Shown: positions 11,211 to 21,890, counted from the first letter of the stretch. The stretch: 64,000 nt of DNA from Orientallactaga sibirica (GCA_036365145.1 JAEOAD010000024.1:16493501-16557500); one strand, 5' to 3'. Program-made: numbers and translations. The notes: generated by a model not told the origin, from the sequence alone.

Positions 11211-11426
11211 GGGGCTGAAGATATGGCTTAGTGGTCAAGGTGCTGGCCTGCAAAGTCAAAGGACCCAGGTTCAATTCCCCAGGACCCATGGAAGCCAGAT
11301 GTACAAGGTGGCACATACATCTGGAGTTCATGTACAGCAGTTGGTGCCCTGGCATGCCCATTCTCTCTCTCTCTCTCTTTCTCTGTCTCTCTCAAATAAA
11401 AATAGAATAGAATATTAGAAAAAAAT
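11211..11426 (+). mobile_element. B2-type SINE: left parental SINE of the tandem duplication
   Basis: B2 with tail 'aaataaaaatagaatagaat'. Flanked by aaaaggatgg (11203-11212) and aagaggatgg (11427-11436), an almost perfect target-site duplication, so this copy has both of its original flanks. Confidence 0.9.
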
Positions 11427-11436
11427 AAGAGGATGG

Positions 11437-12024
11437 AAATCACCTTGGCTTAAAATGAGCTGGACTCAAACTCAGCACCTAACCGATTCCCAGCCAACAA
11501 TTCCCATAGCAAGCTTAAGCTAAGCTATTTCTGGAGGTGTGTCCCAACTGGTTTAGAGTAGCTTTACTAAAATCCTTTAGACACTCAGTTGTAGAAGATT
11601 ATCTGAGAATTACAACTTATATAATTAGCTGGTAATATATCCAAGTCATCTTTAGGAGGAATGAGTTTCAGTGGGACTTGGAGAGAATGTACGTCATCAA
11701 CTTAGCAAACTTATGGATGGTAAGATTATAGGCAACTATTTTTGTAGTTTCTTTTGCTATCTACATTTTCTAAATGATTTTTATTAAAGATCGGAGTTAG
11801 GCAAGAACTGTAATGATGAAATTAAAATAAGGCATTTTTATTACATTCTGATAACACAAGATCTTTATGAAGGAACTATTTGCGTGTATAGTTCAGGCGG
11901 CAACAAGACATTGCTTTGTCATTCAGTAAATTAAACAAAGTTACTGCAACCTGTCTGAATCTATGCGGATACTAAGCATTCACACAATTAGAATCTAGAA
12001 GTGAGATAGAAATTGAGTAAGTAT
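11437..12024. other. Unique sequence inside duplication copy 1
   Basis: AT-rich, no repeat or gene recognised. Paralogous to 16187-16773. Confidence 0.6.
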
Positions 12025-12237
12025 GGGCTGGAGAGATGGCTCAATGGTTAAAAGTGCTTGCTTGTAAAGCCTGATGGCCTGCTTCAAATCCCCAGTACCC
12101 AGATAAAGCCAGATGCACAAAGTGGCACATGCATCTGCAGTTTGTTAGTAGTGGTAGGATGCCCTGGCATGCCCATTCCCCCCTCCTCTCTCTTCCTTTC
12201 TCGGCTTGTAAATAAATAATTAAATATATTTTTTAAA
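12025..12237 (+). mobile_element. B2-type SINE
   Basis: B2 body with 'atagaaattga' on both sides as target-site duplication. Also present at 16774-16986. Confidence 0.92.
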
Positions 12238-12299
12238 ATAGAAATTGACTAGGTGGTCTAAGGGAACAGAGGCCCAAAGTGAACAGTTTTGTTCTTTGC

Positions 12300-12690
12300 T
12301 AAAAGTGGGAAATGTCCTTGAACCTGTAAGCAGCAGGGGGAGAATCCAATTTTTCCTTATCTCTTCTTTCCCAAAGGAGTTCCCCTTCCCTAGAAACCTG
12401 ACGTGAAGATGTCAATAACACTGCAAGGCACCTGATGTGGGAACTGGACAGCTCATCCCCCATCCAGCAAAGCTCCCATCTAGTAAAGTCACATAACAGA
12501 CCTCAGTCAGAGTCTCCAAGCAGATGGCCCACTCAGTAACACCTCCTGCTATTCAGGAGCACTGACTCCTTTGCTGCTATCATTAGCTCTATAATAAAGT
12601 CTCTCTAAATCTCATCCTCTGCGGCTATGGATTTCATTCTTTGAATTCGCAAGACAAAAACCTGGAGGCCACAGACTCAGTGGAAGATTT
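12300..12690 (+). mobile_element. Possible solo LTR of an endogenous retrovirus
   Basis: LTR-like layout: a moderately GC-rich U3-like part, a polyadenylation signal in 'ctataataaagtctctcta', then a U5-like end near 12650-12690. No coding region is attached. The family is not recognised; this is inference from layout only. Duplicated at 17049-17445. Confidence 0.4.
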
Positions 12691-12804
12691 TTGTGAGCAT
12701 AAATATCCGGCACCTAAATTCCTCAGTTAACAGCCCAACTAAGAGCCGAGAAAGGCTCTGTCAGTCTTAAAACACCTCCAATTCCCATATAGAAATAGAA
12801 TATA

Positions 12805-13002
12805 GGGGCTGGAGGAATGGCTTAGCGGTTAAGGTGTTTGACTGCAAAGTCAAAGGACCCAGGTTCAATTCCCCAGGACCCACATTAGCCAGATGCACAA
12901 GGAGGTGCATGCATCTGGAGTTCATTTGCAGTGGCTGGAGGCCCTGGAACACCCATTCTCTCTCTCTCTGTCAAAATAAATAAATAAAAATATTTTTTAA
13001 AA
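12805..13002 (+). mobile_element. B2-type SINE with target-site duplication
   Basis: Flanked by agaaatagaatata (12791-12804) and agaaacagaatata (13003-13016). Confidence 0.93.
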
Positions 13003-13016
13003 AGAAACAGAATATA

Positions 13017-13690
13017 TTAAGAGATGCACAGGCTTATGCACAAATAAATATTAAAATGATACGTTACTTACCAATAGAAAATGTTGAAGTGAACAATGAA
13101 AAAAGAAAGACGTGTCAGTCCAGACTAAAGGTGAAGAATAAACTTTTTCAAATAATTGATTGCATTTGCTTGAATTGAGTGTAGAGCGGTAGGTAAAACG
13201 GTCAACTGAAATTGAAAAAAAAAGGAAGATTCCTGGCAAAGTCCACATTCTGTTGAAAAACAACAGACACCCAACTCAAAACTAGCTGAAGCAAATAAAG
13301 ACTGTTCATTTTCCTTGTGAACCCAGAAAGAACCACAGACAGCTGGAGCCAACATCTTTCCAGCTGTGTGACCGGAGGATGGGCCCAAACATAAAGCATT
13401 TGGGGAAGGGCTTTACCAGACCTGCCCCATCCTTGGGGTATGCTCTGAGGCCATGGGGTAAAGTCTCACTCCTCTGAAAGCAATGTCCTGAGAGTAAGGT
13501 CCAGAACACAACAGGAATGTCAACAATCACATAGAAAATGTAATACCACAAGTGTGGGGCGGAAAGAGTCTAAAGCTTGTGACACAGTTGTCAGCACCCT
13601 GCCAGCGTCAGACGGGAAAGTAATCTTTCACTGGGGATGAGCGTCCTATATCTCAGGGCATATCACACAGATAAACGTCATCATCTCACT
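13017..13690. other. Unique sequence inside duplication copy 1, no gene confirmed
   Basis: Minus-strand open frames of 61-87 residues overlap here (13051-13263, 13125-13388, 13306-13551). Copy 2 carries the same frames with a length-variable poly(A) and a 43-bp indel inside them. That is not how a constrained gene behaves. Confidence 0.6.
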
Positions 13691-13691
13691 T

Positions 13692-13888
13692 TTAAAATAT
13701 GGTTATTTATTTGCAAGCAGAGAGCGAGAGAGAGAATGAGTATGCCAGGGCGTCTTGCAGCTACAAGCAAACTCCAGACACACATGCCGCTTTGTGTGTC
13801 TGGCTTTACATGAATTCTGGGGAGTTGAACATGAGCTGGCAGGCTTCGTAAGCAAGTGCCTTTAACTGCTGAGCCATCTTCCCAGCTG
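13692..13888 (-). mobile_element. B2-type SINE
   Basis: Reverse B2 from 'ggttatttatttgcaagcag' to 'gagccatcttcccagct'. Confidence 0.92.
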
Positions 13889-14271
13889 TAATGTGTTCAT
13901 TTTATAGACATGTAAACTTGCAGCCTTTGGGGGGGGGGAATGAAGACATCCTAAAGAGATAGCTGTGCCCCTCCCTTCAACTCTCAAGCTAGTGAGACAG
14001 TGGACCCCAGAAACTGGAATTTCCCTAGGAGTCATCTCAGTGCTAGGAGAAGGGAAAGCTCTGGGCCAACCAGAGGGGGAACTTGACTGGAAAGAAGAGA
14101 TTTCTCACAGTTCTGATAACTTCTCATACCATCTTGAGGGAGAGACTGGAGCCATGCTTGGGGGCAGGAGACCACACCTTAACCAGAGCTGCTTAATTAT
14201 GCATACCTCGTGCTCTCTATTGAAACCTAAATCTAAAATAATGATATAATAATAGTAATAATAATTGATGG
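13889..14271. other. Unique sequence inside duplication copy 1
   Basis: Contains a 9-G run at 13931 that is absent from copy 2. The open frame at 13965-14249 has no recognised domain. Confidence 0.5.
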
Positions 14272-14457
14272 TGGGGTTGGGGAAATGGTTTGCAAAGCCA
14301 AAGGACCTAGGTTTGATTCCCCCAGGATCCACATCAGCCAGATGCACAAGGTGGAGCATGAGTCTAGAGTTCATTTTCAGCATCTGGAGTCCCTGGCTCG
14401 CCCGTTCTCTCTCTCTCTCCCCTCTCTCTATCAATAAAATAACAAATATTTTAAATA
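14272..14457 (+). mobile_element. B2-type SINE
   Basis: B2 with shortened head. 'aataataattgatg' flanks it as target-site duplication (14257-14270 and about 14460-14473). Confidence 0.9.
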
Positions 14458-14473
14458 ATAATAATAATTGATG

Positions 14474-15100
14474 ATGAACCTCGTATTTGGACCAGAAGAT
14501 GAATCAGAGGGGCAGGTAGTCATTGGACCTCTTTCTTCCTATTCCTTGTGTGGAGACATTCAATATATCTTTTCCTGCTTTATATTCTTACTTATCTGTT
14601 CAATTGGCCTATGAAGGGCAAGTGGCCTAACATAGCTTGTCAAGCTGTCAGGAACCAAGCTCTGGCCCTGACCACTCCTGACACAGAACAGAGGACTGAT
14701 ACAAAGAGCCTGCAAAGGATGGAGAGCTGGCTTCAGCACTAATCTCACCTGGGCCCGGTGTACCTACTTCCTTACTGCTGCCTCTTTCCGAGACAGCAGG
14801 ATGAAGAACCAGAGACAAGGCAACCCAAGAGCCCCTCCCTTCCGACGCCTCTCCAGAGATGGCACACATGATCCCATGCTACTGGAGAGACACAGAGTAT
14901 CTACGTGCACGAACGAGTCATTTTCCCTCCCATGCCTCTGTGAACCCCATCTTATTGCCACCCACTCATCAGAGCCAGCTTTTTTTTGGGTGTCATTTCT
15001 CAGGACTTACTCTCTCACACCTGCAGGGAACACAGAAACCCAAGTGCCTTACTACAAAGTACTCTCTGGGTACATTTTCCAGTAGGACACTTAAAGGACT
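14474..15100. other. Unique sequence inside duplication copy 1, no gene recognised
   Basis: GC-richer than the surroundings. Open frames occur on both strands (14548-14742, 14801-15085, 14859-15278, 14648-14869, 14764-14961). The longest plus frame runs into SINE sequence, so it is fortuitous. Confidence 0.55.
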
Positions 15101-15102
15101 TG

Positions 15103-15238
15103 TGATGGGGGTTATCATTCAGTCAAGTGCTTGCCTCGCAAGCATGAGGACATGGGTTCTATCCCCAGTACCAGGTAAAAATGCCAGGCGCTGGTGGCTC
15201 GCACTTATAATCTCAATACTGGGAGAAGCAGAAACAGG
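15103..15238 (+). mobile_element. B3-like SINE fragment
   Basis: Head 'tcaagtgcttgcctcgcaag', then 'aatgccaggcgctggtggc' and 'ctgggagaagcagaaacagg', truncated where the next B2 begins. Confidence 0.7.
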
Positions 15239-15450
15239 AAATGACTTAGCGGTTAAGGCAACTGCCTATGAAGCCTAAGGACCCTGGTTCAATTCCCCAG
15301 GACCCACATAAGCCAGATGCACAAGGGGGTACCTGCGTCTGGAGTTTGTTTGCAGTGGCTGGAGGCCCTGGCATGCCCATTCTCTCTTTCTCTCTGCCTC
15401 TTCTTCTCGCTCTCAAATAAATAAATAAATATTTTTAAACTAATTTTAAA
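15239..15450 (+). mobile_element. B2-type SINE, slightly 5'-truncated
   Basis: Begins at 'aaatgacttagcggttaagg' and ends in (AAAT)n. Confidence 0.9.
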
Positions 15451-15942
15451 AAGAAATAAAAATATAAGCTGCTTTTCCCTGTTACAAGTGTTGAGGGAAA
15501 TAAATATAAGATAAAGGCAATCAATGTTGGTTAAAGAAATTATGTGCAAGAGAAACAAATGCTTCCTAATATATTTGATTCATCTGTTACACCATGCACA
15601 ATACTCATATCCAAGTACAAACTGACAAATTAAAATAGGAGTGTAGAGACATCCTCAAATGCTCTTCAGAAATAAGTGGTACTCTTCAAAAATTAAAAGA
15701 AAGGCTTCCAGATTGAAGAAGACTTGGACATAATTAAAAATGGATTGATCTGACCCTGAGCAAAAAAACAAAAAACATAGGATTAAATGATAATAGGTTG
15801 GTATTTATTTCCTGTGTTTGAAGATAACATTATGGATATCTAACAGGGTTCTTGATTTTTAGGAAAACCCTAACTAAATATTAAAGGGGTTGGGTGCCAT
15901 GTCTACAATTTATGTTCAAATAGTTCAAAATATATAGTAACA
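15451..15942. other. AT-rich unique sequence at the right end of copy 1
   Basis: No gene recognised. Paralogous to about 20260-20754. Confidence 0.6.
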
Positions 15943-16090
15943 GGGCTGGAAAGACGGCTTAGCAGTTAAGGTGCATGCCTGCGAAGCCTAAGGACCTAGG
16001 TTCAATTTTCTAGGTCCCACATAAGCCAGATGTACATGGTGGCGCATGCATCTGGAGTTCATTTGCAGTGGCTAGAGGCCCTGGCTCATC

Positions 16091-16147
<57 letters not shown>

Positions 16148-16176
16148 AAAAATAGAATAGAATATTAGAAAAAAAT
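15943..16176 (+). mobile_element. Hybrid B2 SINE at the tandem-duplication junction
   Basis: The left flank 'tatatagtaacagg' (15931-15944) and the body up to 'ctggctcatccattctc' match the right parental SINE at 20755. The part from 'ctcaaataaaaatagaatag' (16141) and the right flank aagaggatgg (16177-16186) match the left parental SINE at 11211. The two flanks do not match each other. The crossover lies in the (CT)n tract, about 16092-16144. Confidence 0.93.
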
Positions 16177-16773
16177 AAGAGGATGGAAATCACCTTGGCT
16201 TAAAATGAGCTGGACTCAAACTCAGCACCTAACCGATTCCCAGCCAACAATTCCTATAGCAAGCTTAAGCTAAGCTATTTCTGGAGGTGTGTCCCAACTG
16301 GTTTAGAGTAGCTTTACTAAAATCCTTTAGACACTCAGTTGTAGAAGATTATCTGAGAATTACAACTTATATAATTAGCTGGTAATATATCCAAGTCATC
16401 TTTAGGAGGAATGAGTTTCAGTGGGACTTGGAGAGAATGTGCGTCATCAACTTAGCAAACTTATGGATGGTAAGATTATAGGCAACTATTTTTGTAGTTT
16501 CTTTTGCTATCTACATTTTCTAAATGATTTTTATTAAAGATCAGAGTTAGGCAAGAACTGTAATGATGAAATTAAAATAAGGCATTTTTATTACATTCTG
16601 ATAACACAAGATCTTTATGAAGGAACTATTTGCGTGTATAGTTCAGGCGCAACAAGACATTGCTTTGTCATTCAGTAAATTAAACAAAGTTACTGCAACC
16701 TGTCTGAATCTATGCTGATACTAAGCATTCACACAATTAGAATCTAGAAGTGAGATAGAAATTGAGTAAGTAT

Positions 16774-16986
16774 GGGCTGGAGAGATGGCTCAATGGTTAA
16801 AAGTGCTTGCTTGTAAAGCCTGATGGCCTGCTTCAAATCCCCAGTACCCAGATAAAGCCAGATGCACAAAGTGGCACATGCATCTGCAGTTTGTTAGTAG
16901 TGGTAGGATGCCCTGGCATGCCCATTCCCCCCTCCTCTCTCTTCCTTTCTCGGCTTGTAAATAAATAATTAAATATATTTTTAAAA
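16774..16986 (+). mobile_element. B2-type SINE (copy 2 of 12025-12237)
   Basis: Paralogue created by the segmental duplication, not a new insertion. Confidence 0.93.
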
Positions 16987-17048
16987 ATAGAAATTGACTA
17001 GGTGGTCTAAGGGAACAGAGCCCCAAAGTGAACAGTTTTGTTCTTTGC

Positions 17049-17445
17049 TAAAAGTGGGAAATGTCCTTGAACCTGTAAGCAGCAGGGGGAGAATCCAATT
17101 TTTCCTTATCTCTTCTTTCCCAAAGGAGTTCCCCTTCCCTAGAAACCTGACGTGAAGATGTCAATAAATAACACTGCAAGGCACCTGATGTGGGAACTGG
17201 ACAGCTCATAACAGACCTCAGTCAGAGGCCCATCCAAAAGCTCCCATCTAGTAAAGTCACATAACAGACCTCAGTCAGAGGCTCCAGCAGATGGCCCACT
17301 CAGTAACACCTCCTGCTATTCAGGAGCACTGATTTGCTGCTATCATTAGCTCTATAATAAAGTCTCTCTAAATCTCATCCTCTGTGGCTATGGATTTCAT
17401 TCTTTGAATTCGCAAGACAAAAACCTGGAGGCCACAGACTCAGTG
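17049..17445 (+). mobile_element. Possible solo LTR (copy 2 of 12300-12690)
   Basis: Same LTR-like layout with 'ctataataaagtctctcta'. Differs by a templated insertion near 17207-17230. Confidence 0.4.
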
Positions 17446-17566
17446 GAAGATTTTTGTGAGCATAAATATCCGGCACCTAAATTCCTCAGTTAACAGCCCA
17501 ACTAAGAGCCGAGAAAGGCTCTGTCAGTCTTAAAACACCTCCAATTCCCATATAGAAATAGAATAT

Positions 17567-17763
17567 AGGGGCTGGAGGAATGGCTTAGCGGTTAAGGTGT
17601 TTGCCTGCAAAGTCAAAGGACCCAGGTTCAATTCCCCAGGACCCACATTAGCCAGATGCACAAGGAGGTGCATGCATCTGGAGTTCATTTGTAGTGGCTG
17701 GAGGCCCTGGAATACCCATTCTCTCTTCTGTCAAAGTAAATAAATAAAAATATTTTTTAAAAA
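17567..17763 (+). mobile_element. B2-type SINE (copy 2 of 12805-13002)
   Basis: Duplicated with its target-site duplication. Confidence 0.93.
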
Positions 17764-18505
17764 GAAATAGAATATATTAAGAGATGCGCAGGCTTATGCA
17801 CAAATAAATATTAAAATGATATGTTACTTACCAATAGAAAATATTGAAGTGAACAATGAAAAAAGAAAGACGTGTCAGTCCAGACTAAAGGTGAAGAATA
17901 AACTTTTTCAAATAATTGATTGCATTTGCTTGAATTGAGTGTAGAGCGGTAGGTAAAACAGTCAACTGAAATTGAAAAAAAAAAAAAAAAAAAGAGGAAG
18001 ATTCCAGGCAAAGTCCACATTCTGATGAAAAACAACAGACAGCCAACTCAAAACTAGCTGAAGCAAATAAAGAATGTTCATTTTCCTTGTGAACCCAGAA
18101 AGAACCACAGACAGCTGGAGCCAACATCTTTCCAGCTGTGTGACCGGAGGATGGGCCCAAACGTAAAGCATTTGGGGAAGGGCTTTACCAGACCTGCCCC
18201 ATCCTTGGGGCAAGCTCTGAGGCCATGGGGTAAAGTCTCACTCCTCTGAAAGCAACGTCCTGAGACAGTGTTTCCTGTAGCACAGCGTGGTCCTGAGCAG
18301 ACAAAACAGTAAGGTCCAGAACACAACAGGAATGTCAACAATCACATAGAAAATGTAATACCACAAGTGTGGGGCGGAAAGAGTCTAAAGCTTGTGACAC
18401 AGTTGTCAGCACCCTGCCAGCGTCAGACGGGAAAGTAATCTTTCACTGGGGATGAGCGTCCTATATCTCAGGGCATATCACACAGATAAACGTCATCATC
18501 TCACT
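17764..18505. other. Unique sequence inside duplication copy 2, no gene confirmed
   Basis: Paralogue of 13017-13690. Minus-strand frames at 17811-18035, 17885-18160, 17962-18213 and 18078-18341 are altered by poly(A) growth and by the 43-nt block relative to copy 1. Confidence 0.6.
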
Positions 18506-18506
18506 T

Positions 18507-18701
18507 TTAAAATATGGTTATTTATTTGCAAGCAGAGAGCGAGAGAGAGAATGAGTATGCCAGGGCGTCTTGCAGCTACAAGCAAACTCCAGACACACAT
18601 GCCGCTTTGTGTGTCTGGCTTTACATGAATTCTGGGGAGTTGAACATGAGCTGGCAGGCTTCGTAAGCAAGTGCCTTTAACTGCTGAGCCATCTTCCCGC
18701 T
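18507..18701 (-). mobile_element. B2-type SINE (copy 2 of 13692-13888)
   Basis: Reverse B2, paralogue by segmental duplication. Confidence 0.92.
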
Positions 18702-19080
18702 GTAATGTGTTCATTTTATAGACATGTAAACTTGCAGCCTTTGGGAATGAAGACATCCTAAAGAGATAGCTGTGCCCCTCCCTTCAACTCTCAAGCTAGT
18801 GAGACAGTGGACCCCCAGAAACTGGAATTTCCCCTAGGAGTCATCTCAGTGCTAGGAGAAGGGAAAGCTCTGGGCCAACCAGAGGGGAACTTGACTGGAA
18901 AGAAGAGATTTCTCACAGTTCTGATAACTTCTCATACCATCTTGAGGGAGAGACTGGAGCCATGCTTGGGGGCAGGAGACCACACCTTAACCAGAGCTGC
19001 TTAATTATGCATACCTCGTGCTCTCTATTGAAACCTAAATCTAAAATAATGATATAATAATAGTAATAATAATTGATGGT
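18702..19080. other. Unique sequence inside duplication copy 2
   Basis: Paralogue of 13889-14271, lacking the 9-G run. Confidence 0.5.
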
Positions 19081-19268
19081 GGGGTTGGGGAAATGGTTTG
19101 TGCAAAGCCAAAGGACCTAGGTTTGATTCCCCAGGATCCACATCAGCCAGATGCACAAGGTGGAGCATGAGTCTAGAGTTCGTTTTCAGCATCTGGAGTC
19201 CCTGGCTCGCCCGTTCTCTCTCTCTCTCCCCTCTCTCTATCAATAAAATAACAAATATTTTAAATAAT
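19081..19268 (+). mobile_element. B2-type SINE (copy 2 of 14272-14457)
   Basis: Same shortened B2, paralogue by segmental duplication. Confidence 0.9.
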
Positions 19269-19282
19269 AATAATAATTGATG

Positions 19283-19905
19283 ATGAACCTCGTATTTGGA
19301 CCAGAAGATGAATCAGAGGGGCAGGTAGTCATTGGACCTCTTTCTTCCTATTCCTTGTGTGGAGACATTCAATATATCTTTTCCTGCTTTATATTCTTAC
19401 TTATCTGTTCAATTGGCCTATGAAGGGCAAGTGGCCTAACATAGCTTGTCAAGCTGTCAGGAACCAAGCTCTGGCCCTGACCACTCCTGACACAGAACAG
19501 AGGACTGATACAAAGAGCCTGCAAAGGATGGAGAGCTGGCTTCAGCACTAATCTCACCTGGGCCCGGTGTACCTACTTCCTTACTGCTGCCTCTTTCCGA
19601 GACAGCAGGATGAAGAACCAGAGACAAGGCAACCCAAGAGCCCCTCCCTTCCGACACCTCTCCACAGATGGCACACATGATCCCATGCTACTGGAGAGAC
19701 ACAGAGTATCTACATGCACGAACGAGTCATTTTCCCTCCCATGCCTCCGTGAACCCCATCTTATTGCCACCCACTCATCAGAGCCAGCTTTTTTTTGGGT
19801 GTCATTTCTCAGGACTTACTCTCTCACACCTGCAGGGAACACAGAAACCCAAGTGCCTTACTACAAAGTACTCTCTGGGTACATTTTCCAGTAGGACACT
19901 TAAAG
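19283..19905. other. Unique sequence inside duplication copy 2, no gene recognised
   Basis: Paralogue of 14474-15100. The frames at 19610-19894 and 19668-20054 mirror those in copy 1. Confidence 0.55.
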
Positions 19906-19911
19906 GACTTG

Positions 19912-20047
19912 TGATGGGGGTTATCATTCAGTCAAGTGCTTGCCTCGCAAGCATGAGGACATGGGTTCCATCCCCAGTACCAGGTAAAAATGCCAGGCGC
20001 TGGTGGCTCGTGACTTATAATCTCAATACTGGGAGAAGCAGAAACAG
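19912..20047 (+). mobile_element. B3-like SINE fragment (copy 2 of 15103-15238)
   Basis: Same truncated element. Confidence 0.7.
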
Positions 20048-20262
20048 GAAATGACTTAGCGGTTAAGGCAACTGCCTATGAAGCCTAAGGACCCTGGTTC
20101 AATTCCCAGGACCCACATAAGCCAGATGCACAAGGGGGTACCTGCGTCTGGAGTTTGTTTGCAGTGGCTGGAGGCCCTGGCATGCCCATTCTCTCTTTCT
20201 CTCTGCCTCTTCTTCTCGCTCTCAAATAAATAAATAAATATTTTTAAACTAATTTTAAAAAG
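20048..20262 (+). mobile_element. B2-type SINE (copy 2 of 15239-15450)
   Basis: Same element with (AAAT)n tail. Confidence 0.9.
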
Positions 20263-20754
20263 AAATAAAAATATAAGCTGCTTTTCCCTGTTACAAGTGT
20301 TGAGGGAAATAAATATAAGATAAAGGCAATCAATGTTGGTTAAAGAAATTATGTGCAAGAGAAACAAATGCTTCCTAATATATTTGATTCATCTGTTACA
20401 CCATGCACAATACTCATATCCAAGTACAAACTGACAAATTAAAATAGGAGTGTAGAGACATCCTCAAATGCTCTTCAGAAATAAGTGGTACTCTTCAAAA
20501 AAAATTAAAAGAAAGGCTTCCAGATTGAAGAAGACTTGGACATAATTAAAAAATGGATTGATCTGACCCTGAGCAAAAAAACAAAAAACATAGGATTAAA
20601 TGATAATAGGTTGGTATTTATTTCCTGTGTTTGAAGATAACATTATGGATATCTAACAGGGTTCTTGATTTTTAGGAAAACCCTAACTAAATATTAAAGG
20701 GGTGGGTGCCATGTCTACAATTTATGTTCAAATAGTTCAAAATATATAGTAACA
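20263..20754. other. AT-rich unique sequence at the right end of copy 2
   Basis: Paralogue of 15451-15942, no gene recognised. Confidence 0.55.
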
Positions 20755-20999
20755 GGACTGGAGAGACGGCTTAGTAGTTAAGGTGCATGCCTGCAAAGCC
20801 TAAGGACCTAGGATCAATTTTCTAGGTCCCACATAAGCCAGATGTACATAGTGGCACATGCATCTGGAGTTCATTTGCAGTGGCTAGAGGCCCTGGCTCA
20901 TCCATTCTCTCCCTCCCTCCCTCTCTCTCTCTCTCTCTTTCTCTCTCTCCCTAATAAATAAATAAAAATAAATCTTAAAAAAGAAAATAATAATTAAAA
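20755..20999 (+). mobile_element. B2-type SINE: right parental SINE of the tandem duplication
   Basis: Intact insertion flanked by tatatagtaacagg (20743-20756) and tgtatagtaacagg (21001-21014), so this copy has both of its original flanks. Confidence 0.92.
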
Positions 21000-21014
21000 A
21001 TGTATAGTAACAGG

Positions 21015-21550
21015 TGGAAATACATTGTTTAAAATGTTAACAAATGTGAATTTTTAGCACAGTCCTGTAATTCTTTCAATGTTTCTATAAGTTTGAACTT
21101 GTACAGAAAGGTGTGTTTTTTTCAGGCTTTAGTTGTTCACAGTACACATATTGCCCAAGTCCAAAAGAAAAATCATTCCCATGGAATAAATTCCTTGAAA
21201 GCAACATTGTCATTATAAACATTTTAAAGTGGGGTTAATATTTCTAACTTCTCCTGCAAACGACACTAGTACACAACTTTGTAAACGTGATACACTAAAA
21301 AGTAGTTGATATCTTGAAAAAGTTTGGCAGTTCTCCAGTGGATAAGTGACTGTCAGAGAATACCTGACTCAACCAGGAACAGCTAATTCCTCGGTAAAAC
21401 TGAGTAGGCTGCTAAGTGGCCTGAGTTCGCAATGAGAAGTCACAGCTGTTCATTGCCAACCATCCAAAAAGCATTACCTCTTTCTGGTGGCTGCCTCCAG
21501 AGGAGAATTGTGCCTGATATTATTAATAAACCAATCTTCAAAGTCCAATC
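21015..21550. other. Unassigned interval
   Basis: No gene or repeat family recognised. Confidence 0.4.
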
Positions 21551-21765
21551 TGGCTGGGGAGATGGTCCAGTTGTTAAAAGACACTTGCTTCAAAACCTGT
21601 CAGCCCAGTTTCGATTCTCCAGTTCCCATGTAAAGCCAGATGCACAAAGTGGCACATGAGTCTGGGAGTTGGTTTGCAGTAGTGAGGCCTTGGCATGCTC
21701 ATGTGCTCGTTTGTGCTCTCTCTCTCTCTCTCAAATAAATATTTTTTAAAAAAATAAATCACACC
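21551..21765 (+). mobile_element. B2-type SINE
   Basis: B2 with variant head 'ggctggggagatggtccag', short CT tract and AAAT tail. Confidence 0.9.
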
Positions 21766-21796
21766 TGAAATTATTACAATGGAGGGAAGTGTTTTT

Positions 21797-21875
21797 TCTC
21801 ATTACTTTTATTTTTTTATTGACAACTTCTATACTTACATACAAAAAAATGCATGATATTTCCCTCCCCTCCCCC
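21797..21875 (-). mobile_element. 5'-truncated L1 3' end with target-site duplication
   Basis: About 80 nt whose reverse complement ends 'gaagttgtcaataaaaaaat', the same terminus as the copies at 24806-25066 and 53826-54090. Flanked by gagggaagtgttttt at 21782-21796 and 21876-21890. Confidence 0.8.
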
Positions 21876-21890
21876 GAGGGAAGTGTTTTT

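Larger units (their letters stand above)
11391..16140 (+). repeat. Tandem segmental duplication, copy 1
   Basis: About 4750 bp repeated head-to-tail at 16141-20930. The offset is 4750 at the left edge and 4812 at the right edge because copy 2 has net insertions. In the first 600 bp I compared by eye there are about four substitutions and one single-base indel, so the event is recent. It carries B2, B3 and LTR-like repeats plus unique sequence. Confidence 0.96.
16141..20930 (+). repeat. Tandem segmental duplication, copy 2
   Basis: Head-to-tail repeat of 11391-16140, about 62 bp longer. Differences include a 43-nt block (18265-18307) absent from copy 1, an extra copy of a 22-nt sequence at 17207-17228, and a longer poly(A) near 17975. 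Confidence 0.96.

Noticed and set aside
12585..12690. Polyadenylation signal and possible gene end
   Set aside because: 'ctataataaagtctctcta' sits in an LTR-like repeat that is itself duplicated; no upstream coding sequence.
14859..15278. 139-residue plus-strand frame, repeated at 19668-20054
   Set aside because: It runs through B3 and B2 sequence at its C-terminus, is shortened in the second copy, and has no recognisable domain.
11391..20930. Duplication as a pure assembly artefact
   Set aside because: The mismatched flanks of the hybrid SINE and several copy-specific indels fit a real recombination event better. Read-level support is still needed, so it is not excluded completely.
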